Positions 1 through 4,667 of a stretch of DNA of 6,801 nucleotides are shown here, one piece after another. Source of the DNA: Bacillota bacterium (lineage in GTDB: Bacteria > Bacillota > Clostridia > Tissierellales > Sedimentibacteraceae). Position 1 is the stretch's first letter; each line of letters starts with the position of its first letter. The DNA is taken from NCBI GenBank assembly GCA_029239575.1, contig JARBUP010000153.1:1-6801 (forward strand). The letters are read 5' to 3'. The notes below the pieces were generated by a model. It made no database searches. It saw only the letters and a list, made by a program, of their open reading frames with translations, and was not told the DNA's origin. Position numbers and translations under genes: made by a program.

Positions 1-69
1 GCTACTGGTGCAACAGGAGCTACTGGTCCTGCTGGTGCTACTGGCCCAAGAGGAGCTACTGGTCCAGGC
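1..69 (+). repeat. Collagen-type coding repeat (Gly-X-Thr triplets)
   Basis: The DNA is a short degenerate tandem array built on the 9-nt theme GGAGCTACT/GGTCCTGCT. It encodes GAT, GAT, GPA, GAT, GPR, GAT and GPG and continues off the left edge. Such arrays usually vary in copy number between strains through replication slippage. Confidence 0.8.
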
Positions 70-471
70 GGAAGTACAATTTATTTAGCTACAAACCAAA
101 ATACAGGTAATAACGACTTCTTAGGACTTGGTTTTTCTTCAACTGAATTTGTTAGAGCTTCTCTTGTAATAGCATCAACTTCAACTATTTCAGGTTTAGC
201 ATTTAGTGTACGAACTGAAACTTTATCAGCAAATGATTCAGTAACTGCAACAATATGGAGAAGTACAAATTGCGGAGTTACAATTACCAGCACAGGTATA
301 TCAGCAACAGTACAAGGTCCAAATCCTCCAATATGTTTCGCAATTAATACAGTAAATCCTCCTGTTATGTTAAACGCTGGAGATTTGATATCAGTACAAG
401 TTACACGTACCGGTAACACAGGTGCACTATCAAGAGGTGCTGCGGCAACAATCTTAATAAGTACGCCATAA
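1..471 (+). CDS. Collagen-like exosporium surface protein (BclA/BclB-like), C-terminal part
   Basis: Frame 1 is open from the window edge to a TAA at 469-471, giving 156 residues; the start lies upstream of the window. The first 23 or so residues are Gly-X-Y triplets, mostly GAT with GPA, GPR and GPG. This is the Thr-rich collagen-like repeat typical of glycosylated spore-surface filaments. The rest, from about residue 24, is a compact Ser/Thr-rich beta domain containing FLGLGFSST, SVTATIWRSTNCG, an isolated second Cys in PPICFAINTV and a C-terminal AATILIST. I recognise this pattern as the C-terminal domain of BclB-type exosporium proteins, which probably trimerises at the filament tip. It is followed after 35 nt by a hairpin terminator and converges on the LysM gene. 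The family call is firm; the exact subfamily and repeat length cannot be judged because the N-terminus is missing. Confidence 0.85.
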   Translation, partial: ATGATGATGPAGATGPRGATGPGGSTIYLATNQNTGNNDFLGLGFSSTEFVRASLVIASTSTISGLAFSVRTETLSANDSVTATIWRSTNCGVTITSTGISATVQGPNPPICFAINTVNPPVMLNAGDLISVQVTRTGNTGALSRGAAATILISTP

Positions 472-506
472 AAAACAAATTATAAGCATATATATTAATA
501 TAAAAA

Positions 507-539
507 AACTGCCATATCAATATAATTGATATGGCAGTT
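507..539 (+). terminator. Perfect 14-bp hairpin terminator, probably bidirectional
   Basis: The arms 507-520 and 526-539 are exact reverse complements (AACTGCCATATCAA) around a 5-nt loop. On the plus strand it is followed by CTACTTTTAT, 35 nt after the collagen-like gene. On the minus strand it is followed by seven T, so it may also back up termination of the LysM gene. Confidence 0.85.
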
Positions 540-559
540 CTACTTTTATATTAAACTAA

Positions 560-606
560 AAAAGTGTTGCCTCAAATCTAATTACAGATATTGAGACAAC
601 GCTTTT
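560..606 (-). terminator. Hairpin terminator of the LysM gene
   Basis: The arms 560-575 and 591-606 pair over 16 positions with one mismatch and one G-U pair, and the stem extends inwards through ATCT/AGAT with one bulge. Read on the minus strand it begins 24 nt after the LysM stop codon and ends in CTTTTTTAG, a good intrinsic terminator. Confidence 0.8.
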
Positions 607-630
607 GAGGAATGTTTTATTAAATTCAAA

Positions 631-1635
631 CTATTTTATTTCTTCTCTTGCTTCATAAGCTTCTCTTAAAGCTGTTATGAAGTGGGAGTGTCCATCTTGT
701 AGTGACATAGTAGCGCTAGTAGTGATATCAACAAGCATAGAAGTTTCAGCTGCTGTGAAAGTAGATACTACTATTTTATCAGCATCAGTTAACTTTTCAG
801 GATAAGCCATTTTATATGGTCTTCCATTAGCGTCAGTATATTTTGCCATCCAAGCTTCTACTTCAGCAACTGTTTTTCCTTTGAAATAAGCTTCAAAGTA
901 ATCAAGTTGTTCAAACCATTCTTTTTTAGTTAAGTTGTCAGCTGCGCCTTTTGATTTTAAATGAGTCATATCATAGTCGTAGCCTTCTTCTCTTTTTGTT
1001 TCCCATACATCATCGATACTTTTTACAAATGCATCCTTAATAGTTGGGTCTGCAGTTGCAGCAGCAGTATCCATCCATCCTGGGAACATAGCATATGTAA
1101 CTTCAAGTACATCCCAAGTTAAATCTACAATCTTGCCATCTTGATCAAATATAACGCTTGCTGTAGTTACATTTAAATTGTCTTTTTGTTCTCCTCTAAC
1201 TCTGTAATTAACTGCATTACCAAATCCATGGTAAAGTTTTTTAGTTACAACTGTAGGTGCTGTAGCAACAGGAGCAGTTGCTACTGGAGTAGCTTTAACG
1301 ATTATTTTGTCGCCAACATAAATCAAGTTAATATTTTTAACTTGTGGATTTAATTTAGCTAATTGTTCAACTGAAATATTAAATTTATTTGCAATTTTCC
1401 AGAAAGCATCTCCGCTTACAACTGTGTAAACACTACCTGCTGGTAAGTTAGTTGTATTAACTACTTTTACAGGAGTTTGTTTTACTGGAGCTTGTGTATT
1501 TGTTGGTGCAGGTGCTGTTGTTTCTGGCACATATGGTGTTGCTGTTGTTAAAGCATCAACTTCAGATACACCAGGAATTGCCATTGCAGTAAAAACTAAT
1601 GCAACTAATAAAACAATACTTATTGCTTTTTTCAT
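631..1635 (-). CDS. Secreted LysM protein with C-terminal FMN-binding-like domain
   Basis: The product has 334 residues. A signal peptide spans about residues 1-28 (MKK, a hydrophobic core, possible cleavage after A19 or A28). A Pro/Thr/Val-rich linker (30-66) leads to one LysM domain (69-114: YTVVSGDAFWKIANKF...LAKLNP...VGDKIIVK), which binds peptidoglycan. A second linker (115-133) leads to a C-terminal domain (134-334) with GFGNAVNYR, VIFDQDGKI, GKTVAEVEAWMAKYTDANGRP and, near the end, DITTSATMS. I recognise this domain as the clostridial extracellular FMN-binding-like type. DITTSAT (303-309) resembles the D-x-x-[ST]-G-A-[ST] motif that ApbE flavinylates, with Ser in place of Gly. The start at 1635 is chosen because GGGAGGA lies 5 nt upstream. 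The frame is open to an ATG at 1701, but that ATG lies upstream of the likely promoter -10 box and would have no signal peptide. The likely location is the cell wall; a redox role is inferred. Confidence 0.88.
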   Translation of the reverse strand: MKKAISIVLLVALVFTAMAIPGVSEVDALTTATPYVPETTAPAPTNTQAPVKQTPVKVVNTTNLPAGSVYTVVSGDAFWKIANKFNISVEQLAKLNPQVKNINLIYVGDKIIVKATPVATAPVATAPTVVTKKLYHGFGNAVNYRVRGEQKDNLNVTTASVIFDQDGKIVDLTWDVLEVTYAMFPGWMDTAAATADPTIKDAFVKSIDDVWETKREEGYDYDMTHLKSKGAADNLTKKEWFEQLDYFEAYFKGKTVAEVEAWMAKYTDANGRPYKMAYPEKLTDADKIVVSTFTAAETSMLVDITTSATMSLQDGHSHFITALREAYEAREEIK

Positions 1636-1689
1636 TTTCTTCCTCCCAATTAACTTTAAATTATATTCCAAAACATTCCTACTTTTCCA

Positions 1690-1718
1690 ATTATAACACA
1701 ATGGAAATCGTTTGTAAA
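1690..1718 (-). promoter_or_regulatory. Sigma-A-like promoter of the LysM gene
   Basis: On the minus strand TTTACA (1718-1713), a 17-nt spacer and a perfect TATAAT (1695-1690) precede the gene. Transcription would start near 1683, giving a 5' leader of about 48 nt with the Shine-Dalgarno GGGAGGA at 1647-1641. Confidence 0.8.
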
Positions 1719-1748
1719 TATTTGTTTGTTAAATTTTAATTAATTAAT

Positions 1749-1777
1749 ATTATAATTCTCCTAACTATTTATAACAA
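1749..1777 (-). promoter_or_regulatory. Promoter-like element 3' of the wrecked DctP copy
   Basis: On the minus strand TTGTTA (1777-1772), a 17-nt spacer and TATAAT (1754-1749) point at the LysM gene. The same element lies 3' of both intact copies. The -10 match is perfect and the -35 matches 4 of 6. In this AT-rich background it is supported mainly by its conservation. Confidence 0.45.
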
Positions 1778-1788
1778 TAAATAGTTAG
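1761..1788. repeat. Perfect 11-bp inverted repeat
   Basis: CTAACTATTTA (1761-1771) is the exact reverse complement of 1778-1788 around a 6-nt loop. The equivalent place in the intact units forms only a weak, mismatched stem. It overlaps the promoter-like element at 1749-1777 and may be a weak terminator for the wrecked unit. Confidence 0.5.
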
Positions 1789-1968
1789 AATTGACACATT
1801 TTTTATAATAACGATGAAATTTAATTACTATATTCTCATAAAATTTAAATATTTTTAGTTTTATGTTATTTTCATAAACATTATGAAATTAATTAGACTC
1901 ATCCAATTTAGTTTTACAAATTTATATTATCCCAAAATAAAAACCAATATTATAGTTTACTTAAAATT

Positions 1969-2129
1969 TTACATGAGTTCCAATGTCATTGGGTATGGCT
2001 ACCCGGTGTCCCATCTAATGAAAAAATTTTTAAATCTAAAAAACCCTTTTGAAATTTATTTTTTGTTAACGAATCAAAGCCTACTAAAAAAATATTATTA
2101 TTTGAATATTTAAAATCACAATAACACAA
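1969..2129 (-). pseudogene. Wrecked copy of the beta-sandwich/DctP fusion gene
   Basis: From the TTG at 2129 the frame runs 47 codons to a TGA at 1988-1986. Residues up to ...KIFSLDGTP are nearly identical to the starts of the two intact genes to the right; then the match stops. Just beyond, on the minus strand, GAA CTC ATG TAA (1980-1969) aligns with the last codons and stop of the intact genes (GAA CCT ACG TAA), and the following 3' flank also matches. The copy therefore has both ends but has lost roughly 1.15 kb of its middle. A 17-nt piece (1981-1997) matches the middle of the gene in reversed orientation. The promoter and Shine-Dalgarno upstream still look intact, so a 47-residue peptide could be made, but it lacks the whole binding domain. 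Confidence 0.8.
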
Positions 2130-2134
2130 TACAA

Positions 2135-2195
2135 TCACTTCCTCATATTTTATTGAATTATATAACATTATATTCAGAAATCTATAAACTGTAAT
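2135..2195 (-). promoter_or_regulatory. Retained promoter and Shine-Dalgarno of the wrecked copy
   Basis: On the minus strand ATTACA (2195-2190), a 17-nt spacer and TATAAT (2172-2167) are followed by GAGGAAGTGA (2144-2135), which ends 5 nt before the TTG at 2129. It is the same arrangement as in front of the two intact genes. Confidence 0.65.
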
Positions 2196-2204
2196 AATAA
2201 TTAG

Positions 2205-2266
2205 AAATAAACAAACCTTAAATTTTATTATTTAGTAATATAATAAAATTTAAGGTTTGTTTATTT
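2205..2266 (-). terminator. Perfect 26-bp inverted repeat, likely terminator of the DUF1444 gene
   Basis: Positions 2205-2230 and 2241-2266 are exact reverse complements over 26 nt, with a 10-nt loop. The right arm overlaps the stop codon of the DUF1444 gene (2261-2263). On the minus strand the stem ends in TTTGTTTATTT, which could act as a T-rich tail. It is AT-rich and longer than most terminators. Compared with the junction between the two intact DctP units, 31 nt (2209-2239) are extra, and most of these are an inverted copy of the adjacent sequence. Confidence 0.65.
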
Positions 2267-2273
2267 TATAATT
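2259..2273. repeat. 15-nt direct repeat, left copy flanking the DUF1444 gene
   Basis: GTTTATTTTATAATT occurs here across the 3' end of the DUF1444 gene and again at 3030-3044 just upstream of it. The 14-nt core also occurs once at the junction of the two intact DctP units (4556-4569), where no gene is inserted. Confidence 0.65.
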
Positions 2274-3007
2274 TTAAAAATTTCTTTTTTTTCTGCATAA
2301 TCATATTGGCCATTAAAATATTTATAAATATTGTCTGAAACTTTATCTGTATTATTAAAATATTTCATCAATTCTTTTAAAATGCCTATATTTGAAGGAT
2401 TATATTTGCAAATTAAAATGGTTGAAGAACTTGGTATTGCAAATAAATAGTTTTTCCCTATTTTATTTTCTATTTCTTTTTTCATATTATCTAAAAGAAA
2501 ATATGATGCAGAATAAACATTTAGTACCGGAATTGTATAAACTTCAAAGTTTATATCTATTTTCGAAATTTCCGAAAAAGTTTTATTAAGATTTTTAATT
2601 GAACTTTCTTTTAATACATTTAAATTATAATTATCTGCTTCATATATAAATCTAAAATTTTCTCCTGAGTCAACTGCATATAAAACTTCTAAATTTAAAA
2701 ATAAATTTTCTCTTAATAGTTTAGTATGACTTTCTTTACCAAAGCCTATTGGCCTTATAAACGGATAAACTTTATTATAATCAACTTTAAACCTTGTTTT
2801 ATCAAGTTCTTTATTAAATGACTTCATGTAATTTTCAATTTTAAAATTTTTAGTTGCTTTATAATCTTTATATACTAATTTCAAATCAAGTGATACTTCA
2901 AAATAATTTTCTGAAATTTTTAATTCATCTTTCTCTAATGAAACACCGTTATACTTTTTCACAAATTCACTGTGCATCATATTTTTAAATTCTTTATAAC
3001 TTAAAAT
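2261..3007 (-). CDS. DUF1444 / YtpQ-like protein
   Basis: The product has 248 residues from an ATT start at 3007, or 239 from the first ATG at 2980. It is a soluble protein without a signal peptide or membrane segment. I recognise the DUF1444 (Bacillus YtpQ) pattern: VYPFIRPIGFG (80-90), LEVLYAVDSGENFRFI (106-121), KESSIKNLNKTF (133-144), a helix SASYFLLDNMKKEI (166-179) and LFAIPSSSTILIC (188-200). The biochemical function of the family is unknown to me. ATT is preferred because AAAGGAG lies 9 nt upstream, no ATG, GTG or TTG is available nearer to it, the ATG at 2980 has no ribosome site, and the extra residues (SYKEF...) align with the YtpQ N-terminus as I remember it. The gene interrupts the DctP array and is bracketed by a 15-nt direct repeat, which suggests insertion. 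The stop lies inside a 26-bp hairpin. Confidence 0.8.
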   Translation of the reverse strand: MLSYKEFKNMMHSEFVKKYNGVSLEKDELKISENYFEVSLDLKLVYKDYKATKNFKIENYMKSFNKELDKTRFKVDYNKVYPFIRPIGFGKESHTKLLRENLFLNLEVLYAVDSGENFRFIYEADNYNLNVLKESSIKNLNKTFSEISKIDINFEVYTIPVLNVYSASYFLLDNMKKEIENKIGKNYLFAIPSSSTILICKYNPSNIGILKELMKYFNNTDKVSDNIYKYFNGQYDYAEKKEIFKIIK

Positions 3008-3023
3008 TTTATTGTACTCCTTT
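3005..3023 (-). promoter_or_regulatory. Shine-Dalgarno that points to an ATT start codon
   Basis: On the minus strand AAAGGAG (3023-3017) is followed after 9 nt by ATT (3007-3005), in frame with the DUF1444 gene. The only ATG nearby in the SD region (3030-3028) is out of frame and upstream of the SD. ATT is a rare but known bacterial start (infC). If translation starts at 2980 instead, this strong SD has no gene. Confidence 0.6.
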
Positions 3024-3029
3024 GTGCAT

Positions 3030-3044
3030 GTTTATTTTATAATT
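3030..3044. repeat. 15-nt direct repeat, right copy flanking the DUF1444 gene
   Basis: This copy is identical to 2259-2273. From here rightwards the sequence aligns continuously with the left end of the second intact DctP unit (from 4556), so this point is the left edge of the first intact unit. Confidence 0.65.
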
Positions 3045-3090
3045 CATTTAGTTTTATATATTAACTATTTATCATTTGTATCTTAAGTAT

Positions 3091-3119
3091 ATTATAATTC
3101 CCCTATTTGTTTATAACAA
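3091..3119 (-). promoter_or_regulatory. Probable promoter for the DUF1444 gene
   Basis: On the minus strand TTGTTA (3119-3114), a 17-nt spacer and a perfect TATAAT (3096-3091) lie 3' of the first intact DctP gene and about 70 nt upstream of the DUF1444 Shine-Dalgarno. The DUF1444 gene may have acquired this element from the array. A weaker pair closer to the gene (TTAATA, 17 nt, TATAAA ending near 3037) is also possible. Confidence 0.5.
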
Positions 3120-3147
3120 TAGATATTTATAAAGTTTACTTAAAATT

Positions 3148-4458
3148 TTACGTAGGTTCATTTCCTAAATATAAATTTATTAAATCGTCATCATTAACTA
3201 ACTCTCGAATAGTTTCATATATAGGCATTGCTTTTAACCTCATTGCTTGTTTTGTTTCATCAGGCAGTTCAAGTATTGTCATTCCATTATCAACAAGTAC
3301 TTTTCTCCTTTCTTCTAAGCGTTCAACTGCTGTTTCACGGATATATGCAGTTGCATTAACAGCAGCTTCATCAATTATAGCTTTTTCAGCTTGACTTAAA
3401 CTGTTGTAATACTTGTCGCTCATAATAAGATTTACTAAATGCGGCAAATGGTAAGTGTTTATAATATATTTTTGCTGCTCATATAATTTTAAAGCAATTA
3501 TATTTACGTAAGGATTTTCTTGGGAATCTATAAAACCATGCCTTAATGAAGTGTATATTTCACTGATTGGCAGTGGTATAACTGAAGCTCCAAGAGATTG
3601 CCAAAAGGCAACGTGATTACGATTTTGTAGCGTTCTTATTTTAATTCCATTAAAATCATCTATATTTTGTATTTCCTTGTTTGTTGTCAATTGCCTGAAC
3701 AGTGGATCAGAATATCCCAAAAGTTTATATCCTCCGTTTTTATAAATGTTGTTAATTTTTTCGTAAAATTCTTTATTGTTAAACACTTTTCTTAAACCAT
3801 CTAAATCAGTGTAAACTAATGGCATATCAAATATAGACAATTTAGGCATGAATTCTACTTGCGGAATTGTAGTTTGAGATATTAAATCAACATTTCCATC
3901 ATTCAATATGTTTTGAAGCATCACTCTGTCTGCCCCTAAATTTGAATCCGTATATATATTTATTTTTATTTTTCCATCACTTAAATTATTTACTTCATCA
4001 GCAAATTTCTCCGCATATAAATAAGCTGCTGAACCCTTTGGAGTTGACATGCCTAAAGACATAGTTAGCTCCCTTATTTCATCCTGAGGTAATTCTGATT
4101 CAATCTTAAAAACTTGTATATTTTCATTTGATGGCAGATTATTTGTTTGATAAAATTTTAATGTTTGATATTTTGATGGTACAGGAGTTAAATTTACGTT
4201 TAATTTGCATACATAATTAGGATAAAATCGAACATTATTAAAATGAGCAGGATAATATCCTAATGCATCTATATTTATTTTATACTCATTTAAATCATCC
4301 GACTCAAATACTCTTATATTTGCATTATTTATAGGTGTCCCATCTGATGAAAATATTTTCAACTCTAAAAAACCATTTTGAATTTTATTTTTTGTTAATG
4401 AATCAAAGCCTAATATAAAAATATTATTATTTGTATATTTAAAATCACAATAACACAA
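3148..4458 (-). CDS. N-terminal beta-sandwich domain fused to TRAP-type DctP solute-binding domain, copy 1
   Basis: The product has 436 residues from a TTG start. Residues 28-94 (GFLELKIFSSDGTPINNANI, then DALGYYP, then VNLTPVP) resemble the carboxypeptidase-regulatory-like beta-sandwich found in clostridial spore and peptidoglycan proteins. A linker (95-130) follows. Residues about 131-430 are a DctP solute-binding domain: YAEKFADEVNNLSDGKIKINIY, LGADR (174-178), GIKIR with Arg275, the residue that in TRAP binding proteins usually holds the ligand carboxylate, and YTSLRHGFIDSQENP (302-316). There is no signal peptide or lipobox, and no DctQ/DctM gene is visible. The start is TTG 4458 because GAGGAAGTGG lies 5 nt upstream. 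The ATG at 4494 overlaps a TATAAT box and has no ribosome site, although gene callers may choose it. It is about 88% identical to copy 2 over a 90-residue stretch I compared. The ligand is unknown. Confidence 0.88.
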   Translation of the reverse strand: MCYCDFKYTNNNIFILGFDSLTKNKIQNGFLELKIFSSDGTPINNANIRVFESDDLNEYKINIDALGYYPAHFNNVRFYPNYVCKLNVNLTPVPSKYQTLKFYQTNNLPSNENIQVFKIESELPQDEIRELTMSLGMSTPKGSAAYLYAEKFADEVNNLSDGKIKINIYTDSNLGADRVMLQNILNDGNVDLISQTTIPQVEFMPKLSIFDMPLVYTDLDGLRKVFNNKEFYEKINNIYKNGGYKLLGYSDPLFRQLTTNKEIQNIDDFNGIKIRTLQNRNHVAFWQSLGASVIPLPISEIYTSLRHGFIDSQENPYVNIIALKLYEQQKYIINTYHLPHLVNLIMSDKYYNSLSQAEKAIIDEAAVNATAYIRETAVERLEERRKVLVDNGMTILELPDETKQAMRLKAMPIYETIRELVNDDDLINLYLGNEPT

Positions 4459-4463
4459 TACAA

Positions 4464-4521
4464 CCACTTCCTCATATTTTGAATTATATAACATTATATT
4501 CAGAAATCTATAAACTGTAAT
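4464..4521 (-). promoter_or_regulatory. Promoter and Shine-Dalgarno of DctP copy 1
   Basis: On the minus strand ATTACA (4521-4516), 17 nt and TATAAT (4498-4493) are followed by GAGGAAGTGG (4473-4464), 5 nt before the TTG at 4458. The predicted transcription start lies downstream of the ATG at 4494, so that ATG would not be in the message. The same arrangement is conserved in all three copies. Confidence 0.7.
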
Positions 4522-4612
4522 AATAAGTAGAAATATAATAAAATTTATGGAGGTATTTATTTTATAATTATTTAGTGTTATATATTAACTATTTATCATT
4601 TGTATTAAGAAT

Positions 4613-4641
4613 ATTATAATTACCCTATTTGTTTATACCAA
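4613..4641 (-). promoter_or_regulatory. Promoter-like element between the two DctP copies
   Basis: On the minus strand TTGGTA (4641-4636), a 17-nt spacer and TATAAT (4618-4613) point at copy 1. It is the counterpart of the elements at 1749-1777 and 3091-3119. Copy 1 would then have two promoters in series. Confidence 0.45.
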
Positions 4642-4667
4642 TAGATATTTAAAGTTTACATAAAATT

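Larger units (their letters stand above)
1719..1968. other. Intergenic region: eroded 3' flank of the wrecked DctP unit, with an insertion
   Basis: I see no credible gene here. Positions about 1747-1788 align with the 3' flank of the intact DctP genes (compare 3089-3125 and 4611-4645). Positions 1954-1972 match the sequence around the stop of the first intact copy exactly over 19 nt (3133-3151). Those two blocks are almost adjacent in the intact copies but about 165 nt apart here, so the AT-rich stretch 1789-1953 is extra. It holds a small palindrome (TTTCATAA, ACA, TTATGAAA at 1870-1888) and nothing I recognise. Confidence 0.6.
3031..4530 (-). repeat. Tandem repeat unit, first intact DctP copy
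   Basis: The unit comprises 3' flank, gene, Shine-Dalgarno and promoter, and aligns end to end with 4556-6026. Flanks and coding sequence are both conserved, so this is a segmental tandem duplication and not just two similar genes. Confidence 0.75.

Noticed and set aside
81..419. Minus-strand open frame of 112 codons opposite the collagen-like gene
   Set aside because: It is a shadow of the well-supported plus-strand BclB-like domain.
1636..1701. N-terminal extension of the LysM gene to the ATG at 1701
   Set aside because: That ATG is upstream of the predicted -10 box and would bury the signal peptide; the ATG at 1635 has an excellent Shine-Dalgarno.
1791..1809. TTGACA followed by TATAAT on the plus strand
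   Set aside because: The spacer is only 7 nt, far too short for a sigma-A promoter, and no plus-strand gene follows.
1883..2113. Plus-strand open frame of 76 codons
   Set aside because: It runs antisense through the wrecked DctP copy and its 3' flank, has no Shine-Dalgarno and no recognisable protein pattern.
2205..2266. Inverted repeat as the end of an insertion sequence or MITE
   Set aside because: The arms are separated by only a 10-nt loop and no second copy is seen in the window; a hairpin made by local inverted duplication explains it better.
2392..2589. Plus-strand open frame of 65 codons
   Set aside because: It lies opposite the DUF1444 gene, whose protein pattern is recognisable; it has no independent support.
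3107..3394. Plus-strand open frame of 95 codons with hydrophobic stretches
   Set aside because: It is antisense to the C-terminal part of DctP copy 1, which is conserved as protein in copy 2.
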